Positions 45,271 to 53,789 of a stretch of DNA of 64,000 nt are shown here, one piece after another (position 1 is the stretch's first letter; every line of letters starts with the position of its first letter). Position numbers and translations under genes: made by a program. The DNA comes from Amycolatopsis sulphurea. Its GTDB lineage: Bacteria > Actinomycetota > Actinomycetes > Mycobacteriales > Pseudonocardiaceae. The notes under the pieces were generated by a model, which was not told where the DNA came from, searched no databases, and saw nothing but the letters and a program-made list of their open reading frames with translations. The DNA lies in the NCBI RefSeq assembly GCF_002564045.1, contig NZ_PDJK01000002.1, positions 1,364,001 to 1,428,000 of the forward strand, written 5' to 3'.

Positions 45271-45759
45271 ATGTCCGTTCCCCCGCCGTATTCCACCTTT
45301 TCGCCCACCGTCGTGCCACCAGCGAGCCGGACGGGCGCACGCGTGCTGAGCGGGCTGGCCGGCCTCGTCCTCACCCCCGTCGCGCTCGGCCTGCTCGGCT
45401 ACGGCGGGTACCGGCAGCAGAACGTGCTGGCCACATACGCGGCGCACAGTGACGCCGTCAGCGTCGTCCTGCTGGTCGCAGGCGCGCTGCTGCTGCTCGC
45501 GGTGGCCACGCTCGGCGCGTGGTCCTCTGCCGGGCCGCTGCTGGGTGGGCTGCTGTGGGGAGTGCTGCCTGGCCTCGTGACGCTCGCCATGCCGCAGTGG
45601 GGGCTGGAGCTGCTGAACCTCGTGCCGTGGGGCCAGCTGCGCTTCGGGGTGGCCACCTGGCTGTTCACCGGCGCTCTGTTCGGCTGCGGATTCCTGCTGG
45701 TCGGTACCGGCCTGGCCAGTTCACTGGTGCGCCGCCGCCGGGAGCCGCACGCCCGGTGA
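45271..45759 (+). CDS. Small integral membrane protein
   Basis: A protein of 162 residues, ATG after GGGAGGTCACCCC. Four membrane helices are visible: GLVLTPVALGLLGYGG, VVLLVAGALLLLAVATLG, LLGGLLWGVLPGLVTLAM and WLFTGALFGCGFLLVGTGL. It has a Pro-rich cytosolic start and an Arg-rich end. Similar four-helix proteins are widespread in actinobacteria without known function. It begins a short run of plus-strand genes. Confidence 0.75.
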   Translation: MSVPPPYSTFSPTVVPPASRTGARVLSGLAGLVLTPVALGLLGYGGYRQQNVLATYAAHSDAVSVVLLVAGALLLLAVATLGAWSSAGPLLGGLLWGVLPGLVTLAMPQWGLELLNLVPWGQLRFGVATWLFTGALFGCGFLLVGTGLASSLVRRRREPHAR

Positions 45760-45771
45760 GAACATTTGCAG

Positions 45772-46134
45772 ATGGGATTGTTCACCGTGGCGGAAGCCCG
45801 CGCCGAACTCGCCCGGCTGCGCCCGGTGCTCGACGAGCTCGTCCGGATCCGGGCGGACGCCGCCGAGCTGGCCGCGTCGCTGCGGCCCGGTGGGCGGGAC
45901 ACCGACCTCGGCGGCCTGCCCGAGTGGAAGGCCGCGCAGGCCCGGCTCGACGACCTGATGACCGCGGTGCAGGCCACCGGCGCGGAGCTGAAGGGGTTCG
46001 CCCCGCTGCTGGTGGACTTCCCGGCCACCCTCGGCGACGACGACGTCCTGTTGTGCTGGATCGAGGGCGACGACGAGCTGAGCTGGTACCACCGCGTCGA
46101 TCTCGGCTTCGCCGGTCGGCGCCCGCTGCCGTGA
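45772..46134 (+). CDS. DUF2203-family protein
   Basis: A protein of 120 residues. It opens LFTVAEARAELARLRPVLDE, a helical region typical of DUF2203, continues with LPEWKAAQARLDDLMTAVQA and ends with the conserved WIEGDDELSWYHRVDLGFAG. The family is a small cytosolic helical protein with no known activity. ATG at 45772 is preferred over TTG at 45766. It lies 12 bases after the membrane-protein stop. Confidence 0.82.
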   Translation: MGLFTVAEARAELARLRPVLDELVRIRADAAELAASLRPGGRDTDLGGLPEWKAAQARLDDLMTAVQATGAELKGFAPLLVDFPATLGDDDVLLCWIEGDDELSWYHRVDLGFAGRRPLP

Positions 46135-46166
46135 AAATCGCTGGTCAGCGGCACTAAGGTGGGCGG

Positions 46167-46766
46167 GTGAGCGAACTGTTCGACGCCCAGGCCCCCGGTT
46201 ACGACGCAGACAGCTTCCACCCGCTCGTGGCGGACACCCTGGTGGACGGCCTGTCCCCCGGCCCTTCGCTGCTCGTCGACGTCGCCACCGGCACCGGCGC
46301 CGCAGCATTCGCGTCGCTGCGCCTCGATCCGGCGGCAGTGCTCGCGGTGGACTTCTCCCCCGCGATGATCGAGCAGGCGCACCGAAAAGCCGCGCGACTC
46401 GACCCTGGGGGACGGATCTCCTGGCAAGTCGCCCCCGCAGTACCGCTGCCGCTCGACGACTCTTCGGCGGACGCCGTCGTGTGCGCGTCCGCACTGCACT
46501 TCCTCGGCGCGGCCGCACTCGCCGACTGGCGCCGGGTACTGCGCCCCGGCGGACAGCTGGCGTTCAGCATCTCCCTGGCGCAACGCCTCCACCGAAACGG
46601 CGCTTTCGGCGAGTTGATGCCCCAGGACTTGACTCTGCCGTCGACCGCCGACGAGGCAGCCGCACTGGCCACCGACGCTGGTTTCGTGTCGGCGACGGCC
46701 CGGACGGTGACGTCGCACGATGGTGACCGGGTGCGGGAGGTCTTCGCGGTGTTCGCCGAGGGGTGA
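46167..46766 (+). CDS. Class I SAM-dependent methyltransferase
   Basis: A protein of 199 residues, GTG start. The SAM-binding motif I reads LLVDVATGTGAAAF, motif II the acidic LAVDFSPAMIEQA, and motif IV-like ADAVVCASALHFLG with DWRRVLRPGG as post-motif. This is the ubiE-like small-molecule methyltransferase layout. Substrate is unknown and neighbours give no hint. Confidence 0.85.
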   Translation: MSELFDAQAPGYDADSFHPLVADTLVDGLSPGPSLLVDVATGTGAAAFASLRLDPAAVLAVDFSPAMIEQAHRKAARLDPGGRISWQVAPAVPLPLDDSSADAVVCASALHFLGAAALADWRRVLRPGGQLAFSISLAQRLHRNGAFGELMPQDLTLPSTADEAAALATDAGFVSATARTVTSHDGDRVREVFAVFAEG

Positions 46767-46932
46767 GGGCATTGGCGCCGCGATGAACTGCCGAAGCCTG
46801 CCATCCGTTGCCGTGCAAGCGTATCCATCAACCGCAGGTGGCCCCCCGCGTGCACGTTGACCCACCTCCGGCACTACCTCGCCGCGCTGCCACACGCGCG
46901 CGGCCCCGAGCAAGGCGTGAGATCCTGGTCCC

Positions 46933-47511
46933 ATGCTGCGTGAACTGCATCTGACCGGCGACCCGGCGGCGGACAAGCTGCTCAACGACGACCCGTTCGC
47001 CCTGCTCGTCGGCATGCTGCTGGACCAGCAGTACCCGATGGAACACGCCTTCGCCGGGCCGCGGAAGATCGCCGACCGGATGGCCGGGTTCGAGCTCGGC
47101 AAGATCGCCGCGACGGACCTCGACACCTTTGTCGAACTGTGTGTCACCCCGCCGGCCATTCACCGGTACGGCGGTTCGATGGCCCGCCGGGTGCATGCGC
47201 TCGCGCAGCACATCATCGAGCACTACGACGGCGATACCGAGGGGATCTGGCTGTCCGGACGCCCCAAACCGGACGGCCCCGAGGTTCTCGAACGACTCAA
47301 GGCACTCCCCGGATTCGGCGAACAGAAAGCGAAGATCTTCCTCGCCCTGCTCGGCAAACAACGCGGCGTACAACCAAAAGGCTGGCGCGAAACGACTGGC
47401 GCGTACGGCGACCGCGGCTCCCGCCGTTCCATCGCGGACGTGACCGACGAGAAGACCCTGGCCGAAGTCCGCGCGTTCAAGAAGGCGGCGAAGGCTGCGG
47501 CCAAGGGTTAA
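46933..47511 (+). CDS. HhH-GPD-type base-excision repair protein
   Basis: A protein of 192 residues. The helix-hairpin-helix motif is LKALPGFGEQKAKIFLALLG, followed by a Gly/Arg-rich tail. The N-terminal part (LLVGMLLDQQYPMEHAFAGP) matches the actinobacterial family labelled HhH-GPD base-excision repair. It likely recognises damaged bases or abasic sites. The last bases overlap the left copy of the duplicated gene end described at 47510-47551. Confidence 0.85.
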   Translation: MLRELHLTGDPAADKLLNDDPFALLVGMLLDQQYPMEHAFAGPRKIADRMAGFELGKIAATDLDTFVELCVTPPAIHRYGGSMARRVHALAQHIIEHYDGDTEGIWLSGRPKPDGPEVLERLKALPGFGEQKAKIFLALLGKQRGVQPKGWRETTGAYGDRGSRRSIADVTDEKTLAEVRAFKKAAKAAAKG

Positions 47512-47551
47512 CGCGCGAACCAGACCACGTCCGGCTCGCCTCGCGGCACGG
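47510..47551. repeat. Duplicated 3' end of the spermidine-synthase-like gene (left copy)
   Basis: These about 42 bases match 48713-48757 with around four differences including one deletion. On the minus strand they still read VPRGEPDVVWFAR and a stop, the end of the gene at 48711-49352. Weaker similarity may continue to about 47600. The two copies bracket the toxin-antitoxin pair. Confidence 0.7.
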
Positions 47552-47659
47552 AACTGGCGTCGAAGCCAACCGCTACGCGAACGCAGAACGCAACCGGCGC
47601 AACTCGGACCGGATAGAGTAGCCCTCGACAGGACAGCCCACATGCTCGGAGGAGGCACC

Positions 47660-48310
47660 GTGGTCGACAAGTTCACCGCTCCACTGCTGACTCCCAAAGA
47701 GGTGGCTCGGCACCTTCAGATCCCGCAATCCACGATGTACGGCTGGCTCGGCGAGCAAGCCGGTGGCACCCCGCTGGTCCACCAGGTCACACCGGAGCGG
47801 CACGGGAGGCCCTCGGTCCCGTTCGTCGCCGTGGTCGAAGCCTATGTCCTGCGCGCGCTGCGCGACCTCAAGCTCACCAAACGTAAAATCAGGGACGCCG
47901 CGGCCGAGGTTCGAAGCTCATTCGATACACCGTATGCACTGGCAACGAAGAAGATCGCGACCGACGGCGTGGACATCTTCGTGCACTACCTGGACGGCGA
48001 CCTCGCACGCGTCGGCGACGGCCAACGTCCATTCCGCGAGGTGATCAACGATTACCTGCACTTCATAGAGTGGGACACCAACGATGGCTTCGCCGGCAGC
48101 CTTCGCCTCCGGCAATACCCGGATATCGCCCCGGTGGTCATCGACCCACGATTCGGCTGGGGAGCACCTGTCGTCGAATCTGCCAGAGTACCGGTGGATA
48201 CCGTCGTTGATCTTTGGCTGGCGGGCGAGTCGTTTTCTGACGTAGCCTACGAATACGGGCTGACCCCGGAACAAGTCGAATCATTGTGCCGAGCCGCCCG
48301 TGCCGCATGA
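47660..48310 (+). CDS. DUF433-domain antitoxin-like protein
   Basis: A protein of 216 residues from the GTG four bases after GGAGGAGG; the ATG at 47642 is less likely. The N-terminus has a helix-turn-helix resembling MerR/DUF433 antitoxins (LTPKEVARHLQIPQSTMYGW). The C-terminal 60 residues are DUF433 (VVIDPRFGWGAPVVESARVP followed by VDLWLAGESFSDVAYEYGLT). DUF433 proteins are antitoxins of PIN-like toxins. The next gene encodes such a PIN-like protein and overlaps by 11 bases. It should bind the toxin and repress the pair. Confidence 0.82.
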   Translation: MVDKFTAPLLTPKEVARHLQIPQSTMYGWLGEQAGGTPLVHQVTPERHGRPSVPFVAVVEAYVLRALRDLKLTKRKIRDAAAEVRSSFDTPYALATKKIATDGVDIFVHYLDGDLARVGDGQRPFREVINDYLHFIEWDTNDGFAGSLRLRQYPDIAPVVIDPRFGWGAPVVESARVPVDTVVDLWLAGESFSDVAYEYGLTPEQVESLCRAARAA

Positions 48311-48686
48311 GTTCTTTCTCGACCGAGGGCTCGGCCGGCGGCTGGCAGAAGAACTGACCATGCGCGGCTGGACAGTACACAGAGCTGCGGAGCACTTTCC
48401 GGACGACGCACAGCACGTCGCCGACGAGGACTGGCTCGCCTACGGCCTGACCAGAGGGTGGTCACCTCTGTGCAAAGACGGACGAATCAAAGGACGCGAC
48501 ATAGAACGCACCCCTTTGCAAACCTACAACGGCGTTCTCTTCTACCTCGATAACCAGAAGCTCCGGGTTGTCGAAATGGTCCAACGTTTCGAGCGACACC
48601 GCGAAGCAATCCACCGCGCAGTCGTTCGCGGAGGCCCTCGCGCCTATGCAGTAGGAGTCCGGGAACTACGCTCCACCTGGCCGTAA
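48300..48686 (+). CDS. PIN-like toxin of the DUF433/PIN pair
   Basis: A protein of 128 residues, GTG start within the end of the antitoxin gene. It begins EFFLDRGLGRRLAEELTMRG, the PIN-like start with the first acidic residue in FLDR, then DEDWLAYGLTRGWSPLCKDG. The acidic pattern fits a metal-dependent RNase such as VapC45-type toxins. It probably cleaves RNA when free of antitoxin. Its stop lies 27 bases before the right copy of the duplicated gene end. Confidence 0.78.
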   Translation: MPHEFFLDRGLGRRLAEELTMRGWTVHRAAEHFPDDAQHVADEDWLAYGLTRGWSPLCKDGRIKGRDIERTPLQTYNGVLFYLDNQKLRVVEMVQRFERHREAIHRAVVRGGPRAYAVGVRELRSTWP

Positions 48687-48710
48687 CCAATGCGCGGCGG
48701 AAACCACCGG

Positions 48711-49352
48711 TCAACGCGCGAACCAAACCACATCCGGCTCACCTCGCGGCACCGGAACCCGCACCACTTCCACCGAATCGAACCGCTCCCGCAGCCGTTG
48801 CGTGAACGCCGGGGCCGCGCCCGCGCTCCACACCGCCAGTACGCCACCCGGGCGCAGCCGCCGGGCGAGCCGGTCCAAGCCATCCGCGGCATACGGCTCC
48901 GCGTTGCCTTCCGTGACTGTCCACTCAGGACCGTTGTCGATGTCGAGGCACAGCGCGTCGAACGTCTCCTCCGTGGCGCGCAACCAGGTGAGGAGATCCG
49001 CTTCGACCACGGTCACCCGCGGATCGTCCAGCGCCCCGCCGTGCACTGCGCGCAGTGGGCCGGTGCGGTTCCATTCGATCACGGCCGGTTCGCGTTCGAG
49101 CACCACGATCTCGCCGACGCCGCCGTGATCCAGTGCGGCGCGCAACGAAAAACCGACGCCCAGCCCGCCGATCAGCAGTCGCGCGCCGGGGGCGAGCCGG
49201 CCGGCCGCGCCGGTCACCAGCAGCCGTTCCGACTCGCCATTTCGGGTGTCCATCAGGAAAACGCCGTTCTCGATCACTTCGAAACCGGCGCCGTCGGTGC
49301 GCAGCACCAACTCTCCACCATGTCCGGATACGACTTCCAGCACTTCGACCAC
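48711..49352 (-). CDS. Spermidine-synthase-like SAM-binding protein
   Basis: A protein of 213 residues, GTG start. The nucleotide-binding motif is LLIGGLGVGFSLRAALDHGG, with acidic VVLEREPAVIEW and DALCLDIDNGPEW, as in spermidine synthase folds. The N-terminal beta domain of true SpeE is short here, so polyamine synthesis is not certain; many actinobacterial members are unassigned. The final 15 codons are duplicated 1.2 kb downstream. It follows an MFS gene by 13 bases. Confidence 0.8.
   Translation of the reverse strand: MVEVLEVVSGHGGELVLRTDGAGFEVIENGVFLMDTRNGESERLLVTGAAGRLAPGARLLIGGLGVGFSLRAALDHGGVGEIVVLEREPAVIEWNRTGPLRAVHGGALDDPRVTVVEADLLTWLRATEETFDALCLDIDNGPEWTVTEGNAEPYAADGLDRLARRLRPGGVLAVWSAGAAPAFTQRLRERFDSVEVVRVPVPRGEPDVVWFAR
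48713..48757. repeat. Duplicated 3' end of the spermidine-synthase-like gene (right, functional copy)
   Basis: Partner of 47510-47551. This copy is part of the intact gene; its divergence from the left copy suggests the duplication is old or the incoming copy came from a related strain. Confidence 0.7.
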
Positions 49353-49365
49353 GCCGGGCAGCCTC

Positions 49366-50553
49366 TCACGCCACGGCCCGCTCCCGAAGGAGCCGGGGCG
49401 CGCGTCCCCAAAAGAGCAGGGTGACCAGAATGGCGACCGCGGTCAGGGCGGCGGCGAGCACCGGCAGGACGGTAGGCCCGCCCGAGGTAAGCACCGCGCC
49501 GCCCACCACCCCGGACAACCCGGCCCCGAGGTAGATCGCGGACGCATTCAGCGACAGCGTGAGCCCAGCGTGGCCAGGGGAAAGCTCGATCAGCCGGTGC
49601 TGCACGGGCGGGCTGAACGCCCAGGTCGCCAGCCCCAACAAGAACAACGCGACGGCCGCGCCCGGCACCGTCCGGGTCGCGATCGGCAGCAGCGCCATCA
49701 CCACGGTGACCATGACCAGCACGAACAGCACCGGCCGCCGCGCGCCCCACCGGTCGGCCGCGCGGCCGCCGGCGAAATTGCCGATCGCGCCACCGATTCC
49801 GTAGCAGAACAGCAGCACCGTGACGGTCCCGCCGGAGACTCCGGCGGTCGCCGCGAGCAGCGGCGAGATCAGCGTGTAGACCATGAACGCGGCCAGGCAG
49901 GCGAGCACGGTGGTGACCAGCAACGCGATCACCCGCCGGTCCCGCGCCACGGCGAACCGCTCGGCCAGCCGGACCGCGGGCGGCGCGGCGACGGACGGCA
50001 GCACGAGCCGGACCGCGACGGCCCCGGCCAGCAGCAGTACGCCGACGAGCAGGAACGCGGCTTCGTAAGCGAAGCGCTGCGAGATCAGGCTGCCCAGCGG
50101 CACCCCGAAGATCAACGCGACGGTCAGCCCGCCGAACACCATGGCGACCGCCCGGCCGCGGCGATCCGGTGTGGTGAGTTCCGCGGCCACAGCGCTGGCC
50201 GCCGGGGTGAACACCGCAGCCCCGACGGCTGTGACGATCCGGGCGAGCAGCAACGTCGAGTACCCCGGCGCGATCGCCGCGAGCAGGTTCCCGCCACCGG
50301 CCACGACGAGCGCGGCGACGAGCAGCTTCCGCCGCTCCCACCGCCCGGTCACCGCGGCGAACACGGGCGAGCCCACCGCGTAGGCGATCGCGAACGCGGT
50401 GACGAGCTGCGCTGCGGCCGTGGCCGAGACGTGCAGCTCCGCGGTCAGCGACGGCAGCAGTCCGGCGACGATGTAACCGCTGGTGCCGACACCGAAGGCC
50501 CCGAACGCGAGCACGAGGTTCCGCGCCACGGCCGAAGACGGGACGGTGGTCAT
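49366..50553 (-). CDS. MFS transporter, drug-efflux (AraJ/EmrD-like) type
   Basis: A protein of 395 residues with 12 predicted helices. Helix 1 reads LVLAFGAFGVGTSGYIVAGL; the cytosolic loop GRWERRKLLV and the second-half loop GGRAADRWGARRPVLF are the A-motif-like sites. This class exports drugs or sugars using the proton gradient. It is divergent from the ArsR-type gene, which likely controls it through the repeats at 50584-50617. Confidence 0.88.
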   Translation of the reverse strand: MTTVPSSAVARNLVLAFGAFGVGTSGYIVAGLLPSLTAELHVSATAAAQLVTAFAIAYAVGSPVFAAVTGRWERRKLLVAALVVAGGGNLLAAIAPGYSTLLLARIVTAVGAAVFTPAASAVAAELTTPDRRGRAVAMVFGGLTVALIFGVPLGSLISQRFAYEAAFLLVGVLLLAGAVAVRLVLPSVAAPPAVRLAERFAVARDRRVIALLVTTVLACLAAFMVYTLISPLLAATAGVSGGTVTVLLFCYGIGGAIGNFAGGRAADRWGARRPVLFVLVMVTVVMALLPIATRTVPGAAVALFLLGLATWAFSPPVQHRLIELSPGHAGLTLSLNASAIYLGAGLSGVVGGAVLTSGGPTVLPVLAAALTAVAILVTLLFWGRAPRLLRERAVA

Positions 50554-50583
50554 GAAGATGCCCCCAAGGCGAACGAGTGGATT

Positions 50584-50617
50584 AGTTCGACGAACGTCGT
50601 AGTTCGACGATGATCGT
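50584..50617. promoter_or_regulatory. Tandem 17-bp repeats in the MFS/ArsR divergent gap
   Basis: AGTTCGACGAACGTCGT (50584-50600) is followed directly by AGTTCGACGATGATCGT. The first contains the dyad CGACG-AA-CGTCG. Two adjacent boxes in a divergent gap are what a winged-helix repressor dimer pair would bind. Confidence 0.5.
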
Positions 50618-50654
50618 ACACAGCGCCACCGACAATTTCGAGCGGCGTCGTACC

Positions 50655-50987
50655 ATGGGCACCATGTCCGCCACCACACCGCCGTCTCCGCTCGCCTGCC
50701 CCGGGCGGGACGAGATGACCGTCGAGGCCGTCCTGCGCGCCCTCGCCGACCCGGTGCGGCTGGCCATGGTCCGGCAGCTGGCCGGTGCGGACCGCGAACT
50801 GCCCTGCCGCGCATTCAACGTCCCGGTGACCAAATCCACACTCACTCACCACCTGGCGATCCTGCGCCAGGCCGGCGTGGTGGCCGGCCGCCAGGACGGC
50901 ACCACCCGGTTCAACTCGTTGCGGCGCAACGATCTCGACGCACTCTTCCCCGGATTGCTCGACGGAGTGCTCGCCGCACCACACTGA
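50655..50987 (+). CDS. ArsR-like winged-helix transcriptional regulator
   Basis: A protein of 110 residues from ATG 50655, or three fewer from 50664. Winged-helix HTH: VLRALADPVRLAMVRQLAGA, then KSTLTHHLAILRQAGVVAGR (recognition helix) and DGTTRFNSLRRNDLD (wing). The metal-binding ELCVCDL-type Cys pair of classical ArsR is absent (DRELPCRAFNV has one Cys), so it probably senses an organic compound or redox state. Divergent from the MFS exporter. Confidence 0.85.
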   Translation: MGTMSATTPPSPLACPGRDEMTVEAVLRALADPVRLAMVRQLAGADRELPCRAFNVPVTKSTLTHHLAILRQAGVVAGRQDGTTRFNSLRRNDLDALFPGLLDGVLAAPH

Positions 50988-51176
50988 ACATCGCGTTACG
51001 TGAACAGCCTCACCCGGATACCGGGATGACAAAGCCACCCGGCTTCGGTTGAACTGGACGCGCGGACAGACAGCACGACGGCGTCGCGGCCGCCCGTGGC
51101 TGTCTTGTTTTTTGGCCGTTTACTAAAGCGCTTCAGAACCGGTCTCGAACCCCCGATCTCCCCAGGAAGGAGAGCC

Positions 51177-52349
51177 GTGCCCGTCGCGTTGCTCGCACTC
51201 GCCGTCGGTGCCTTCGGCATCGGCACCACCGAGTTCGTGATGATGGGTGTGCTGCCCCAGGCCGCCTCGGATTTCCACATCGACATCCCGTCCGCCGGCT
51301 ACTTCATCTCCGCCTACGCGCTGGGTGTCGTGATCGGCGCCCCGCTGCTCACCGCACTGGCCGTGCGGCTTCCCCGCAAGACCATGCTGCTGGCCATGAT
51401 GGGCCTGTTCACCCTCGGCAACGGCCTGTTCGCGCTGTCGCCGAACCAGGACTTCGGCATCGCGTTCCGGTTCCTCGCCGGGCTGCCGCACGGCGCGTTC
51501 TTCGGGGCGGGCGCGGTGGTCGCGTCGAGCCTCGCCCGGCCGGGCGAGCGGGCCAAGGCGGTGTCCATGATGTTCATGGGCCTGACCATGGCGAACGTCA
51601 TCGGCGTACCGGTCGGCACGCTGCTGGGCCAGCAGTTCGGCTGGCGGGTCACGTTCGGTCTGGTCGCGCTCATCGGGCTGGTGGCCATCGCGACGATCGC
51701 CAAGCTGGTGCCGCACCAGGGCCGTCCGGCCGAGCCGTCGCTGCGCGGCGAACTCGGTGCGTTCCGCCGTCCGCAGGTCTGGCTGGCGCTGGCCATCGTC
51801 ATGTTCGGCCTCGGCGGGGTGTTCGCCTGCATGTCCTACATCGCGCCGATGCTCACCGATGTCGCCGGGTATTCGCCGTCCAACGTGACCGTGCTGCTTT
51901 CGCTCACGGGCGTGGGCATGACGCTCGGAAACTTCCTTGGCGGACGGCTCGCCGACAAGGCGTTGATGCCGAGCCTGTACGTCGCGCTGCTGTCGCTGGC
52001 CACCGTGCTCGCGATTTTCACGGTCACCGCGCAGGGCAAGGTCGGCGCGGCGATCACGATCTTCTTCGTGGGCTTCGCGGGCTTCATGATCGGCCCGATG
52101 ATGCAGGCGCGGATCATGGAGAAGGCGGGCGGCACGCCGTCGCTCGTCTCCGCGGCGGTGCAGTCGGCCTTCAACATCGCCAACTCGATCGGCGCCTACC
52201 TCGGCGGCCTGGTGATCGCCGGCGGGCTCGGGTTGCTCGCACCCAACTGGGTCGGCGCGCTGCTGGCCGTGCTCGGGGTGTCCATCGCCGCGGTGTCCGG
52301 CCTGCTGGACCGGCGCGAGGCCGCGCGGGAACTCGCGCCGGCTACCTGA
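51177..52349 (+). CDS. MFS transporter, Cmx/CmrA-like drug exporter type
   Basis: A protein of 390 residues, GTG after AGGAAGGAGAGCC. Twelve helices; LALAVGAFGIGTTEFVMMGV opens the family, with RLPRKTMLLAMM as loop motif and GLPHGAFFGAGAVVASSLAR in helix 4-5. Proteins of this group export chloramphenicol, arabinose or other compounds. Upstream TAAAGCGCTTCA (51124-51135) resembles half of a LacI-type operator, function unknown. Confidence 0.87.
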   Translation: MPVALLALAVGAFGIGTTEFVMMGVLPQAASDFHIDIPSAGYFISAYALGVVIGAPLLTALAVRLPRKTMLLAMMGLFTLGNGLFALSPNQDFGIAFRFLAGLPHGAFFGAGAVVASSLARPGERAKAVSMMFMGLTMANVIGVPVGTLLGQQFGWRVTFGLVALIGLVAIATIAKLVPHQGRPAEPSLRGELGAFRRPQVWLALAIVMFGLGGVFACMSYIAPMLTDVAGYSPSNVTVLLSLTGVGMTLGNFLGGRLADKALMPSLYVALLSLATVLAIFTVTAQGKVGAAITIFFVGFAGFMIGPMMQARIMEKAGGTPSLVSAAVQSAFNIANSIGAYLGGLVIAGGLGLLAPNWVGALLAVLGVSIAAVSGLLDRREAARELAPAT

Positions 52350-52353
52350 GAAC

Positions 52354-52665
52354 TCAGGAGGACGAGTCGAGGGGGCCGCCCGTGATGGTGAGGGCGATGT
52401 AGAGGACCGCAGCGCACAACAGGCCGTAGGTCACCAGATCGACGGTCTTGCTGCGGATCGCGAGCAGCCCCACCTTCTCGACCGGCAGCACCGCGCGCGC
52501 CACACCTGCCACGAGCAGGGCCACGCCGACCAGCACGGCCCCCTCACGCCAGTGGTACTGGAAGGCCCGCTCCACGGCGACGAGGAGCAGCACGAGCACC
52601 GCCGCGAACGGCACGTGAACGGTCCACGCCCGACCGCCACGCGGCCGTTCGCCGGGCATCGCCAT
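52354..52665 (-). CDS. DUF3017-family membrane protein
   Basis: A protein of 103 residues with about three helices (FAAVLVLLLVAVERAFQYHW, GAVLVGVALLVAGVARAVLP, LVTYGLLCAAVLYIALTITG). DUF3017 is a small actinobacterial membrane family typically found next to folD, as here; the function is unknown. ATG overlaps the folD stop by one base (TGATG); GTG one codon earlier is possible. Confidence 0.85.
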   Translation of the reverse strand: MAMPGERPRGGRAWTVHVPFAAVLVLLLVAVERAFQYHWREGAVLVGVALLVAGVARAVLPVEKVGLLAIRSKTVDLVTYGLLCAAVLYIALTITGGPLDSSS

Positions 52666-53528
52666 CACCCCGCGACCGCGCGTTCCGCGGCCTCGACCAC
52701 GTTGCTGACCAGCATCGCCCGCGTCATCGGGCCGACCCCGCCGGGGTTCGGCGAGAGCCAGCCGGCGACTTCGGCCACCGCCGGGTCCACGTCGCCGGTG
52801 AGCTTGCCGCCGACGTGCGAGACCCCGACGTCGAGCACGGCCGCACCCGGCCGCACCATGTCCGGTTTGATGATCCCGGGCACGCCCGCGGCGGCGATCA
52901 CGATGTCCGCGCGGCGAGTCTCCGCGGCAAGATCGCGGGTACCGGTGTGACAGAGCGTGACGGTGGCATTTTCACTACGGCGGGTGAGCAACAGGCCGAG
53001 CGTTCGACCAACCGTGATCCCACGACCGACCACAGTCACCTGCGCGCCGTCGAGCGGCACGTCGTGCCGTTTGAGCAGTTCGATGATCCCGTACGGGGTA
53101 CACGGCAGGGCGCCCTGCTCGCCGAGCACGAGCCGGCCGAGACTGATCGGGGCGAGACCGTCCGCGTCCTTCGCCGGGGAAATACGCTCTAGCACGCGAT
53201 TGGCGTCGAGGTGCCTGGGCAGCGGGAGCTGGACGAGGTAGCCGTGGCAGGCCGGGTCGGCGTTCAGCTCGTCGATGACGGCTTCCAGCTTCTCCTGCGA
53301 GATGTCCGCGGGCAGATCGCGGCGGATCGAGTTGACCCCGATCTTCGCGCTGTCGGCGTGCTTCATCTTCACGTACGCATGCGAACCGGGGTCGTCACCG
53401 ACCAGCACGGTGCCGAGGCCGGGCGTCACGCCCTGCTCGGCGAGCGCGGCCACCCGCGGGCGCAGCTCCGCGAAAATGGCGTTTTTGGTGGCCTTGCCGT
53501 CCAGAATCTTCGCCGTCACGACCACCAT
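52665..53528 (-). CDS. folD: Bifunctional methylenetetrahydrofolate dehydrogenase/cyclohydrolase
   Basis: A protein of 287 residues interconverting methylene-, methenyl- and 10-formyl-tetrahydrofolate with NADP. Catalytic Lys lies in [28 protein letters not shown] and the dinucleotide site [16 protein letters not shown] are typical, as is the final [14 protein letters not shown]. The start ATG at 53528 is followed by two in-frame GTG codons, so the exact start is uncertain. Transcribed with the DUF3017 gene. Confidence 0.93.
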   Translation of the reverse strand: MVVVTAKILDGKATKNAIFAELRPRVAALAEQGVTPGLGTVLVGDDPGSHAYVKMKHADSAKIGVNSIRRDLPADISQEKLEAVIDELNADPACHGYLVQLPLPRHLDANRVLERISPAKDADGLAPISLGRLVLGEQGALPCTPYGIIELLKRHDVPLDGAQVTVVGRGITVGRTLGLLLTRRSENATVTLCHTGTRDLAAETRRADIVIAAAGVPGIIKPDMVRPGAAVLDVGVSHVGGKLTGDVDPAVAEVAGWLSPNPGGVGPMTRAMLVSNVVEAAERAVAG

Positions 53529-53789
53529 CTTCGCAGCGCTGGGCACCACTGCACACTCGCGGGGTCCCTACGCTGCGTGCCGGGCACACCACCCGATCGG
53601 CCCGCGCGTCCTCCCCTGGCCGAGGGCCTCCCGGGCCTAGACTCCAAGCACTCCACCGCATCACCCACCCGGGCGTGTGACCTCCGCCATATCGCGTCGT
53701 ACGAGGTCAGCGGGTCCGTGACCCCGTCCGTGGGTGGCAAATGCCCTATGCGGGGTGCGTCCGCGCCCGCGAACAGTCAAAATGGGCCT

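Noticed and set aside
53211..53789. N-terminal extension of the TNT protein upstream of 53790
   Set aside because: The extension is antisense to folD for most of its length and has shadow composition; only the last few codons before 53790 could be real.
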